From assembly GCA_019914945.1 (NCBI GenBank), contig CM034108.1, forward strand, positions 4,474,001 through 4,538,000: a stretch of 64,000 nucleotides of DNA. The letters are read 5' to 3'. A program made the translations under genes and the position numbers. Shown here piece by piece: positions 13,861-23,946 of this stretch. The DNA is from Typha latifolia. Lineage: Eukaryota; Streptophyta; Magnoliopsida; Poales; Typhaceae. How positions within the stretch are numbered: the first letter of the stretch is position 1; each line of letters begins with the position of its first letter. The notes under the pieces were generated by a model that saw nothing but the letters and a program-made list of their open reading frames with translations, ran no database searches and was not told where the DNA came from.

Positions 13861-13861
<1 letters not shown>
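12840..13861. other. 3' flank of the FLZ gene and intergenic space
   Basis: 12840 to about 13150 is probably the FLZ 3' untranslated region (T-rich, ending near repeated ATT units). The rest, up to the convergent GNAT gene, shows no further gene. Confidence 0.5.

Positions 13862-13897
<36 letters not shown>
13862..13897. repeat. Poly(A) tract
   Basis: 36 consecutive A bases on the + strand lie just beyond the 3' end of the minus-strand GNAT gene. On the GNAT coding strand this reads as poly(T), so it is not a retrocopy tail of that gene. Confidence 0.95.
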
Positions 13898-13900
<3 letters not shown>

Positions 13901-13906
13901 ATCTCT

Positions 13907-14419
13907 CTATCTAATAATTCTATCGGTGGCCAAGAAGCTATAGCTAACCATATCCCTTGTCTTCCCCTTCATAAACCAATACTTCCTCAAAACCCCTTCC
14001 CTCACAAACCCAACCTTCTCCAGCACCCTCTGGCTCGCCTTGTTCTCCGAATCCACCAGCGCCTCCACCCTCTCCAGTCCCGCCACGTCGCCGAAGGCGC
14101 GCCCCAACGCCATCCGCACCGCCTCGGACACGATCCCCCTCCCCCAGTGCTCCGACGCGAGGACGTAGCCCAGCTCCGCCCTGTGCCGGCCGCCGCTCGG
14201 GACCGGGGTGAGCGAGATGGCGCCGATCGGCCGGGAGTCGAGGCAGATGGCGCGGAGCCACGGGTGGGGGAGGACGGAATCGGCCATGTATTTCAGGAGG
14301 TCCGACTTGTCGGTGTACGCGTCCCAGCTGCAGAAGGCGCTCACCTTCTCGTCCGACGCCCACACCATGAAATCGTCGGCGTCGGAGAGGTCGAACGGGC
14401 GGAGGGTTATTTCCGTCAT
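13907..14419 (-). CDS. GNAT-family N-acetyltransferase, single exon
   Basis: A 170-residue intronless frame. It starts 'MTEITLRPF', the usual first beta-strand of RimJ/RimL-type acetyltransferases. The acetyl-CoA pyrophosphate-binding loop is 'HWGRGI' at residues 91-96, followed by the helix 'VSEAVRMAL'. Later come 'RVEALVDSENKASQRVLEKVGF' features (split here: 'VDSENKASQRVLEKVGF' at ~141-157), typical of the C-terminal part of this fold. The substrate cannot be told; plant homologues are annotated as uncharacterised p20-like acetyltransferases. Length matches the family. The gene is very GC-rich against its AT-rich flanks, as expected for intronless monocot genes, which also opens long antisense frames at 13944-14504 that I regard as shadows. 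No signal peptide or membrane segment is seen. Confidence 0.93.
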   Translation of the reverse strand: MTEITLRPFDLSDADDFMVWASDEKVSAFCSWDAYTDKSDLLKYMADSVLPHPWLRAICLDSRPIGAISLTPVPSGGRHRAELGYVLASEHWGRGIVSEAVRMALGRAFGDVAGLERVEALVDSENKASQRVLEKVGFVREGVLRKYWFMKGKTRDMVSYSFLATDRIIR

Positions 14420-14504
14420 TTTCCCGTCCTCGCTTGGTGTCTTCGCCTTGGCCGCTGGTTTCTTCTCTAATTTTTATAGAGGGAGAGATGAGATTGGCTG
14501 CTGA

Positions 14505-15347
14505 GTGGGTTGTAGGACCGGTTGACTCCTTTAGAGGATGTCAAACTTGGCGACCACGCAACGAGGAGGATCTAAGGTTTGAAGATTCAAAGATTGACTT
14601 GAAAAGCTTATCCAAGTCAATCTACAATTTTTACAGTTCAGAAAATGTCATTTGGTGCAAAATAATCATCAATTATTACATTTTAAGTTATTTTTATAAA
14701 TCACACCCAACATTTTTATTTATTTTATGATTCTCACTCTGCTTTTAAAGATTTTGTAACCTGATCTCTCATTTTTCGCTATAATACTCGTCTAACATCC
14801 TAATATTATTTTGACTAATTAATATAGACTAAATGACTCAAATACCATCACTATTTTTATTTTATTTTATATATTCCTTCACCGTCTTTTCTACCGTCGT
14901 CGCGTAGCCGCCACCTTTCCTCATCTTCCCCCTCCTCATTTTCTTCTTTTTTTGATAAGAGAAAAATAGAATAAAGTAGACAGGAGTAATATAATTATTT
15001 TATATATTATAATATAATATATTTTTTTTAGTACCGATTAAGTTAACCGAATGTGTTAACGCAGAGTCTTGATTTATAAAAATATCTAAAAATAATAAGA
15101 AAGAGAATAATTGGAAAACATAAATATTTTTTCCCATCCAAAAAATAAAATACTGTGGTTTGATGATTCTGCAATAGAAAAATATAAATACAAACAGAGA
15201 ATGATGAGCAAACTGGAAAAAAAAAAAAAAACCCCCAGTTTTAAGGTCGATATTACATATCATGACGCAAGTGACATCAACGAAGAAGAAAATACTTTTA
15301 AAAGGTACGTCACGTAGAAGATGAAACTCAATCAAAGCTTCAAGACT
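14505..15347. other. Intergenic DNA between GNAT and the lipid-transfer gene
   Basis: 14420-14560 should hold the GNAT promoter and leader. The remainder is AT-rich. The opposed frames at 15000-15335 are Phe/Lys-rich products of base composition with no domain. No further gene is seen. Confidence 0.5.
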
Positions 15348-17166
15348 CTAGTAAATGGCGAGGAGGAAGACCGCAGCAAGGAAGAAGATGGATCTCGCCG
15401 TGGATTTATTAGAATTCCCATCTGAGGACGATGGACCTCCACTTCCTGCACCAAATGCCTCAAATTTTGGTCAATTATATGAGACAAGTAGCGGTGGTCT
15501 TTTAAACTTATTATCGGAGATAAAATTATAGATAATTAATTTAAAATAATACTGATCGAATTTCAGATGATAAAAATATACATCTCAAATTCAGCCGGTA
15601 GATTGGTCAAATATAATGTAAAAAATAACGATATTAGTTTGAATATAATTATAAGGATTAAAGTGATATAAATAAAATTATAGAAAGGAAAACTTAGTTT
15701 CTCCATTTTTATTTATGTCACTTAATCATTTTATAGATAATTACCCAGCAAACATTAATCTGAAACAATAAGAAAGACAAAATTCTTTTCCTATTTTACA
15801 ACAACTAATTAGAAGAAAAAGTTTGTGAAAATTATTTTGTCTTCTGCTTATTTGATCTCAATTTTATATTTTTAAACCTTACAATATATATTAAAAAGAG
15901 ATAATATAAAGGAAAATATTTATTAAAAGTTGAACAGTTTTAAACGAAAATTATCTTTGACAGTTAGTTTTTGGATTCAAATTGATTCCTCTGAACTGCA
16001 CCTGAAGGTTTGCTTGGCACTGATGAGGAAGGCGGTGGCTCAGAGGGTGCGGCAGCCGGCGCCGGAGACGATGATTTTGCCGGTGGGTCGGCTAAGGCTG
16101 CCATGATCATCTCTGTCTTCTTAGCTCATGCTCTTAAACGGAAATAAATGAAACTAATTGCATTGCTAGACAAGGAAATTTTTTTCAAATTAACACCGTA
16201 TATTCTGGTGATTTTATGAATTAGACCTCGTCTTTGAGCTATTTGTAATCCTACATCTCTTTTTGTCATAAACTTTTTCTATAGTTTGACTACTTAATTT
16301 TTCGCCCTGGACTAGAGTAAAAGGATTTTTTTTTTTTTCTATATCATTCTCTACTCTAAACTAGTTCAATAATCAAATATTTTTTTTATCTTTTTTATAT
16401 CTAATTAAATTTAAATTTTTAAAAATTAAAATAAAAAATAAGACTAACTAATTGAGTCCAGAACTTAGCCTCAAACCAAACAAAGCCTTAAATGCTCTTA
16501 AAAATGATTCTGGTAGAAGGTAGGATTTTTGTAATGATATTGTAGGCCAGGGTATTTTAAAAGTTAAGATAAAGGATAAAAAGGGAAGAGAATGATATTT
16601 AAGGTATTTTAAAAGGTAAGACTTAGTATTCCTAATGAAATATTTCGGTTTATATTATTTTGTTTAGAGATCGATTAGTATAAATTAACCCGAGGGAGGT
16701 GTGGTATAAATAGCTCAAAGACGGGCTATTAATGATAAAATCACTAAAATGTAGGGTATTCCTTAAAATTTTAAAAAAATTAAATAAAAAAAAGAAGGTG
16801 AAATGAAAGGATCTAACATTTGCATTTGCTAGCCGGTGGCGCCTGAATACCACATTTCTCCGGGAGCTCCAACGCCGAAGTCCGGTTCATCTTGATCCCG
16901 AAAGACGAGGCTTGGCCATTGAGCAATGCACAGAGGCACTCGGGCTGGGCCCGGAGAACATCAGCGAATGCCGGGCAGCACGACAAGGCCGGGGCAGGTG
17001 AGTCACCGTCGATGAAGTCGATGCACGGTGTGAGCTTGACAACCGCCCCCGTGCAGTTGTCTTGGGCAGAGGCGGAGGCGTCTGCAAGGGCGAGGGCGAG
17101 GAGGAAGGGGAACGAGGCCAAGCCGAGGCCAACCTCCACAACTATCCTGGGCATTCTGGGTGTCAT
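15348..17166 (-). CDS. GPI-anchored non-specific lipid-transfer protein (LTPG type), 3 exons
   Basis: Exons on the minus strand are 17166-16818, 16097-16002 and 15445-15348, giving 180 residues. Exon 1 encodes a signal peptide (about residues 1-34) and the eight-cysteine domain: Cys 38, 48, 63, 64, 77, 79, 105 and 115, including the CC and CxC signatures. The first donor lies four bases after the eighth Cys codon, the usual intron position in this family; the stop reached by reading straight on (ORF end at 16813) is intronic. Exon 2 is a Pro/Ser/Ala-rich spacer of arabinogalactan style. Exon 3 adds a Gly/Ser stretch and ends in 'SIFFLAAVFLLAIY', a GPI-attachment hydrophobic tail. All phases agree (1, 1). 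Members carry lipids or cutin/suberin precursors at the outer plasma membrane and wall. The acceptors are weak in pyrimidine content, so exon 2 and 3 borders are less certain than exon 1. Confidence 0.82.
16189..16773. mobile_element. Long-TIR non-autonomous DNA element in LTPG intron 1
   Basis: The two ends are imperfect inverted repeats of about 65-70 bases. The left arm (about 16189-16257) contains 'GGTGATTTTATGAATTAGAC' and 'TCGTCTTTGAGCTATTTGTA'. The right arm (about 16696-16773) contains their complements: 'TAAATAGCTCAAAGACGGGC' and 'ATGATAAAATCACTAAAATG'. The interior has no coding capacity. The size (~585 bases) and structure fit a MITE or Mutator-like non-autonomous element. It makes up most of the 720-base first intron of the lipid-transfer gene. 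Exact ends and target duplication were not resolved. Confidence 0.75.
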
Positions 17167-17675
17167 CTTAGAGAGAGGAAGATTTGAGAGAGAAATATTT
17201 CAGGCTTTGTAAGGAGTGAGAAATGAGCTTTGTTTGGTTGTTCTGTTATTCGGACTAACGGCTCCTTATGGACCACAGAATAAATAGTCTATTGCAGGGA
17301 AGAACAAGGGAGCAGATTGGTCCATATTTAGCTCGACTGTTCCAATTTCTAAAACATAGCCCATGACTACCAAGAGAGAGCCAGGTGAGAGAGCAGTTTG
17401 CTTGTGTGAGCCATCAAAATTATTAAGATGAGATTGCATCAAAATGGCAAGAATAGACAAACCCAATACAGCTACCTAATGATGCAAAAGCTGAGAAATC
17501 TGCTAAGAATTTTTATCAGATCTACTGTTCAACAAAAGAGTTTATGCTGTCAGAGAGATTTGTGAAATAACAGTAGAAACAACAAACTGTCAAGACGTCT
17601 GGTTTTAATTCAAGTTCCATCCTAAGTTCCATCACAGAATAAATCCATACGTCGGGCGAGGAAAATTAACACACC

Positions 17676-20600
17676 TCAAGCTGCTTGAACATCGGTGTCT
17701 TTAACGGTTTCACGCCAAGCATGCAACCTAGCTCCATCCTTATCAACGATTTTGATCACAAAGTTGGGTGGAGCAATAACCAATCTGGATCTGATTTCCG
17801 TTATGCACTTGTCGGCCAGATCGACAGCTTCTTCCAGAGACATACCAGGATGATAATGCCGATCCATCATTGCCAAAGAGAAGTAGGACCCATAACCAAA
17901 TGCACCCTTCTCGATTTTATGAAGAGTTGCAATGTAGTCGATGTAGTAGAGAGATGGACCAATATCCTTGTCGTACCCAGCCAGTAGAACATTGACAGAG
18001 TAAGGATTCTGTATGAAAAAGATCATCAGCAGCAAACCAAAGTAGTTGAAAAATATCTGGCAAAACTGCTATAAGGGTCATTTTCTCAACAAAAGAGAAA
18101 GAAAAAAAGAGAAGGAATTCCATAAGGATCAAAGATCCAGGCCTATTGTCGTGGACAGCGATACAAATATCCAGGTCTTCAATACATTTGATAACCATAT
18201 AGTTAAACATTCACAGTCAAGTGTACACTCCTCCAGTGTCCAGAAATAATTGTAATAACGAAATGGCGAACCAGATAATCCCATTAATCACTTTATAGGT
18301 TATATCAAGAGTTGTCTAATTGATAACATTGAAACACCTAGTAAACACTCAGTTGATCCAAGTTAGTTGTCCAGTGGCACAATGACCATGACAATGGTTA
18401 TCTTCCAAATAGATAAATTTTCTATCAACACACAACATCTGCATTCATACCACCTTAAAAGAAGTAACCTTCAGTTCATTATGAATTTACAGACAATATT
18501 TACCCTAGGATAACAAAAGTTGTCTCTATAGTGGCAAATTCTTGGACAAAATCACTTGTAGTTGTATTAGAGTATTACAAATTAGATTCATGTATATGGT
18601 CAAGTCACTCGTTTTATGGAAGATCAGATTGTGCAAAGAAAACAAAGTTCGAAAAAAGAACATCGAAATCATCATTTTTTCATAAGGTTGTCCGAACTGA
18701 AAATATGGCATTTGGACGCCCACACAAGAAAGGCAATGCAACTGACTATTCAGAAACCTTTATATTCAGTATATAAATGAAAATTAGGTCTCAGAAAATT
18801 TAGATGTAAACAATTGATTAACATCACAACTGGGATGTTTTCCTGACCTAGGGAAGGCACTTAAATGCAGTTAAACAAGTGCTCCTACCTAGAGAGGGCT
18901 AAAATTCACAAAAAGGCTGTAAGAGAAAAGGAATCATGTTAAAAGTTCTATTGTAAAGCTCAAAACAAGAAGTGGTCATAAAGCATTGCACAATCATTTT
19001 AAAAAACACATCGACAGAATTACTCTGTCGATTTTCCTGACCTAGAATAGGCACTTGTTCCATGCGTCATTTAAATGCAGTTAAACAAGACCTCCTACTT
19101 AGAGAGGGCTAAAATTCATAAAAAGGCTGTAAGAGAAAAGGAATCTATGTTAAAATTTCTGTTGTAAGCTCGAAACAAGAGATTCCTGTGATGCTCATAC
19201 TGGCTGGCACATGCAGCCATTATTTGGTATAAAATAAGATCCATGGGATGAGTTTATTGATTGAGCATGTCACACCAAGAAGGTCCGGGTATAGCATTTA
19301 CCATCTAGCTATCTTTCTATGTCTAGTTTAATGATTTAAATACCACATCAACCATAGCAATATAGCAGTCTTAAGAGCATGAATTCTTTGGTGTAGGAAC
19401 AAAATTCAAACTGACACACCAAGGAAAGAAGACAAATAGATGAATGTCTCTTTTCTTAGTTTGTCTTGGCCTACTGAATGATCCATGCAATAAAAAGAAG
19501 CTTCTCTTCCACAGCGATTCAAAATAAAAAAGAGCCGAGCTGTCTGACCTCCACTATGCACTTCTGTAGTCATTCTAATATAATTGATGCATCAAACAGT
19601 TACATTATTCTGTTGTATCCTCACTAGAATATTTTGCAATGCTACATATATGTAGCTTTGCTTATTCCTTCAGAATTAAATTCAAAATCTATACAAAATT
19701 TGCTTGAGAACTCGACTAATGAGAATGTGAGGCATCTCTTTCACTACTCCACCATCATTACTGTGGTTGAGCTCCTCACCAAAGTCAGCTTGTGGAAAAT
19801 CTCGGAACAAACAATGGCAACAGGCTTGCTTCAATACAAGGATTTCTCTATCAGTTTAACTAAACTATATTCCTCACATCACCTTGGTAAGAAATAGCAT
19901 CCATGAAGCCATAGTGAAATAACAAACTAATTTGCAGAAAGGTCCCAAGGGATTGTCTAGATCATAAAACTCAGAATAATGCGATAATTGCAATATTAAA
20001 TCAGTTGGTCCCTTTTATAATGTTTAGGACCACAGCGTCTTTGAATATTCTCTGTCAACATGACTTCTCCATAAATAGATTCTTTGCTGGATGCCTGCAC
20101 TTAATATGGTATCGGCCCTTCCATTATTAGACTGTGGTTTATTTATCTCCAATTATGGCAACATATGTGATCCCTTGGGCATCCTAAGGACCTAAGTGCA
20201 TCCCTTATGCATATGAGATAGTGGGTGCATACACCACCTACCTAGGGCCAATCATATTGAATGGATAGCTATACCATAAGAAAGTTAAGCAATGAAATGC
20301 ATAAACCACCTACCTAGGGCCAATCAAATTAGGAAGATTGTGCAATTTGTGGTTTCATTAGTCATCAATAGTTGATATATCTGTTCCTCATCAGCTTCTT
20401 TGTGACTTTCATAGATAAGGTAGTTGGTGTTGAAAAATATAAGGGCACTAAGAAAATACAACTATCTACCAGTCTTAAACATATAAATTAGTATGTTGTC
20501 TCCAAATCTCCTTTTTAAACTATTCATTAGTTTCCAAGTGTGTTTCCCAGTCCACAACAAGAATCACTAGTTGCCAAAGTCAAACAATAATATCCAATTT

Positions 20601-22570
20601 TTTGTATGCTTAAGTTATCATTATCCAAGACAAGAAAAGCCATGTTACGCATAATTCCATGCAAGATTACACATAGAACGGTGGAATTAGATATGCATCC
20701 CCTTTCACTCTTATATAGCATCCCTTTCAGCCATGCATATCCCACGCATCCTCCCTGACACGTGCAGCTCACATGGCTGGTTCCGTGGGCAATACCCAGG
20801 AGTCCACAGTTCCAACAAAGTAGAGATCACAAAGTAGCCCAAAAATATACAAGCGTGTATGGCCGCCAGGAGACATACCACTATTGAGTATTGGACAACA
20901 CTATCTACCGGGCAATCTTAAAAATTCTTAAAGATCTCCAAAGTTAATCAAAATAATTTCCAATAAACTTAATGCGATCAAGACCCACTAAAATATCACA
21001 AATTCCCCAACCGCAATCCTAGATTTCAGCCTCAATTACATATCTCAATACCCTAGCCCTAGAAATAGATCCAAAAGGCAGCATTCAGAAAAAGAAATAA
21101 AAGAAAAGGAGTTTTTGACTAAATTAGCCATCTTTTAAACTTTATTTACCAAAATAGGCACCGCCCCAAACGTCATACTGAAAAGAGTCTATTCATTATA
21201 ACAATAACTAAAACGCTGAACTATTAAGCATTTTCCTCATCTAAAAATAAAATGTTGATTATATCAGTATTTTCTATGTAAAACGCTAATCTTATTAGTA
21301 TATCTATTAAAATGTTTTACTAGATAAAGCAAATACGCATAAAATGAACAGTTAAACACCTTATTGTTAATTATTTAACATCTTATTAAAATGCTGAACT
21401 TCTCAAGCATAACTTTCTAACTAATAGTCCATTTTGGACATATGATATGTTGTTATAAAGGTAAAAGAAAAACGAATATAATAATGTTGATGAAGCTTAA
21501 TTGGATCTCAAACAAGAAATATATAAGTATAAATATAAAGAAAAAGTTTGTAGCATTATAACTTTTTGCTCTGTTATCCATTTTAGTCATAAAATATGTC
21601 GTTATGAAGATATAAGAAGAATTTATAAATTAGAATCATGTAGTCATTCCTTGCAGCCAACAGCGCTCCAAATTTTACTTTTAAATTTTTTAATTTTCTT
21701 AAAAAAATGATCAACTATTCTGCGTTTTTTTTAACGTAAGATGATGAACAATCTAGCTTTTTATAGAAGGAATTTTTTGACAATTTCATTTAAAAGTAAA
21801 ATGCAGATAAGAGTAGACAGACTCATTTTGATATTTAAGGTGTGATCTATTTGGATAAATAAAATCTAAAAGAGGGCTAGTTTGGTCAAAATCTCTTGCA
21901 ATTCCTGACACCACAAAGATCAGTAAAGTAATTGGCACTTGAATAATCATTACACGAATACTACACAGGTCGTGTTGTATAAGCATAAATCCGTTTGAGA
22001 CTATAAGCATCGCAAAATAGTCAAAAACACATGAGCAATAAAACGGGGATAATATGACTAGTTAGCCGAACAAATAATTAAAACATCAACCTAATTATTC
22101 TCAAACAAATTTGATTTGCTCGCAATCTGCAAGTTCCCTAGTCCCAAAACCCTAGCCCAAGGAATATAGATCAGATCAACAAAACCCTACCTTCCTGAGC
22201 GCGGTGGCAAGCTCGCCGCGGGTAAAGTTAGCTGCGGCAGCGGTGGTGAGGGGAATACCATTCCGGAACTGGTACAGATGGACATTCTTCTGGATGTACT
22301 CCGTGAACTGCACCCTGCGAGATCAAATCAAACCACACCAGATTAGATCAGATCAGCACATGATGAAAAAGACATCGATATTGGGCGATTAGATCTTTCG
22401 GAGAAGACGAACCGGTCACCGCCCTCGCCGGAGGCGCCGAGGAGCTTGTGGGAGTCGAGGAGCATGACCTTGTCCTCGTTTGTCTTGTGGACCAGGATGC
22501 TGTGGACTGCCGACATGTCCGCCGCGATCAGGGCGAAACCATCGCCGACTAACCCGAACACGCACTCCAT
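17676..22570 (-). CDS. PBD: 20S proteasome subunit beta type-2 (beta-4 position), 3 exons
   Basis: Exons on the minus strand are 22570-22413, 22314-22191 and 18008-17676. They join in phase to 204 residues, exactly the usual plant length. The protein begins '[18 protein letters not shown]' and continues through '[10 protein letters not shown]' and '[11 protein letters not shown]' (exon 1), '[20 protein letters not shown]' (exon 2), and '[15 protein letters not shown]...[15 protein letters not shown]' (exon 3). It is a structural, non-catalytic beta subunit of the 20S core: there is no propeptide and no N-terminal catalytic Thr. The exon 1 donor splits an Arg codon (CG|G). Intron 2 is about 4.2 kb and hosts duplicated sequence and a TIR element. 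The leader starts not far above 22570; the divergent vicilin gene lies 1.4 kb further right. Confidence 0.96.
18838..19182. repeat. Tandem duplication in PBD intron 2
   Basis: Two copies of about 135-150 bases start about 195 bases apart (18838-18970 and 19030-19182). Both run 'TTTTCCTGACCTAG', 'AAATGCAGTTAAACAAG', 'AGAGAGGGCTAAAATTCA' and 'AAAAGGCTGTAAGAGAAAAG' in the same order. Divergence is low, so the duplication is fairly recent. Confidence 0.88.
20222..20335. repeat. Short direct repeat in PBD intron 2
   Basis: The phrase 'ACCACCTACCTAGGGCCAAT' occurs at about 20234-20253 and again at about 20306-20325, each preceded by 'GCATA'. It is a small local duplication without coding capacity. 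Confidence 0.8.
21109..21895. mobile_element. TIR element with internal AACGCT subrepeats, in PBD intron 2
   Basis: The left end (from 21109) reads 'GAGTTTTTGACTAAATTAGC' then 'CATCTTTTAAACTTTATTTA'. The right end (to 21895), read on the minus strand, gives 'GAGATTTTGACCAAACTAGC' then 'CCTCTTTTAGATTTTATTTA', an inverted repeat of about 55 bases. The interior contains several degenerate units of the form 'AAAACGCTGAACTATTAAGC'. A partial relative occurs at about 59278-59682. No transposase frame is present, so it is non-autonomous. Exact target duplication not resolved. Confidence 0.75.
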
Positions 22571-22879
22571 TGTTGGCGATTTGGTAGAAGAAGAAGAGGA
22601 AGCGAGGAGTAGAGAGAAGTAGACTTGAGAGAGAAGTAAAGGGGGGGTGATCCATGGGCCGGACCTGGGTCTAACCGAACCCGGCCCAAGGCGCTAATTG
22701 GACCGGGTTGAGCTACAAATTTACCCGACCCGGGAGTCTGACTAGGAATCGGGCCAATTGAGCTATGGGCGATTTGCAAAAGAAATCTTTTAATTTTTTT
22801 AATTTGTAGAAATATGCGTCCTTATCATCAAATTATAATTTCTGATTTTTTTACTGATTTAGTCATAATAAATTCTTAA

Positions 22880-23125
22880 AAAATTATACATCACCTATAT
22901 AATTTATACACATTGTCTATACAGAATATACGCTTTAATTTTTAAAAATATGTATCTCAAGCTTTTAAAAAAAATCACGCATCACTTATGTAATTTATAC
23001 GCATTGTCTATACAAAAAGTACATTCTAATTTTCAATTATATATGCACTGAGATTTAAAAAGAAAAATGTCGATCATCATTTATGTAATTTATACGCATC
23101 GCTTATACAAAATGTACACTCTATT
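22880..23125. repeat. Minisatellite, three ~90-base units
   Basis: Three successive units (about 22888-22950, 22975-23035 and 23070-23120) share 'CATCA', 'TATGTAATTTATACGCAT' and 'TATACAAAATGTACA' in order. They lie between the divergent PBD and vicilin genes, and no gene overlaps them. Confidence 0.8.
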
Positions 23126-23739
23126 TGCAATTCAATAATAGCATTGCATATTTCTATTAATTAAAAAACAGAAGAAAAAAAATTTGGTACAAGTCGTCCA
23201 TTTTTAAAAGCCCAATCTTATTAAATAAAAAAAAACCATTAAAATTAAATTATAAAAGCCCTATGAATGTGCCCCTGAACATGTCTCCATTCCTTCCGGG
23301 TTAACCATAAAGTAAAACGAAAAAGAAGAAGAAGCTAAACTAAACTCAAACAACATTAGGATAACAACAATAGCCAATAAATAAACAATTGACTACCTGA
23401 CGAGAAATAGTTGGCTAATTAGCTGGTAGTGTATTAATTGATCATTAGGAGATGCTTCTGTGACACTGGAGGTCATGCATGCTGCCGTGTGGATACGTAG
23501 AGATAAGGATATATAGGTTTTCACGTCGTATTCGAAGTTTCGAACATCTCTTGGATTTATACTACAAGATAAATAGGAAAAAAAGAAGTTATATATCCTT
23601 ATTAATATGAATACCATTCTTTTCTTATGCATTACAAAGAAATATTAATCACATTCGCACAAATCTCCAACTCTCAGTGCGGTGAGATTCCAAGCAAGAG
23701 CCCTTTAAATCTCGTGCCATGCTCACCCCCGCGACGTGG

Positions 23740-23900
23740 CGGCAACGTCACATCCACGTGTAGTATGGGGTGATAGCACCGAGCTCACGTGCGGACGTGG
23801 CGAGCCGCATGCGCGTAGCCATGCACGCAGGAACCCGTCGCCACGTACGTAGTGCGTTAGACCTTATCATCTTCTCCATTTTCCGCCGCTATAAATGCTC
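23740..23900 (+). promoter_or_regulatory. Vicilin promoter: G-box/ABRE, RY elements and TATA box
   Basis: Within 210 bases of the vicilin start there is a 'CCACGTG' at 23754-23760, a 'CACGTG' at 23786-23791, further ACGT cores (23734, 23795, 23841), RY-type 'CATGCG' at 23808-23813 and 'CATGCA' at 23820-23825, and a TATA box 'TATAAAT' at 23890-23896. ACGT/G-box and RY motifs are the known targets of bZIP and B3 (ABI3/FUS3) seed regulators, so the cluster predicts embryo or endosperm expression. The presence of the motifs is direct; the expression is inferred. Confidence 0.8.
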
Positions 23901-23946
23901 CTCCGCCTCCTCTTGTTTCTCACATCACTCCACTAAGCTGAGCGCC

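Noticed and set aside
13862..13897. Poly(A) as evidence that the intronless GNAT gene is a retrocopy
   Set aside because: The tract is A on the + strand, so it reads as poly(T) on the GNAT coding strand, the wrong polarity for an mRNA tail.
13944..14504. Several overlapping frames on both strands around the GNAT gene
   Set aside because: They are shadows caused by high GC content; only the 13907-14419 frame has the acetyl-CoA loop.
15000..15335. Opposed 111- and 68-codon frames
   Set aside because: Phe/Lys-rich, no domain, AT-driven; no splice or promoter support.
15356..15530. Plus-strand small ORF beginning MARRKTAARKK
   Set aside because: This is the antisense of LTPG exon 3; the minus-strand reading gives a GPI tail with correct phase.
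23770..23946. In-frame upstream ATG of the vicilin frame
   Set aside because: It overlaps the promoter motifs and TATA box; the ATG at 23947 starts a clean signal peptide.
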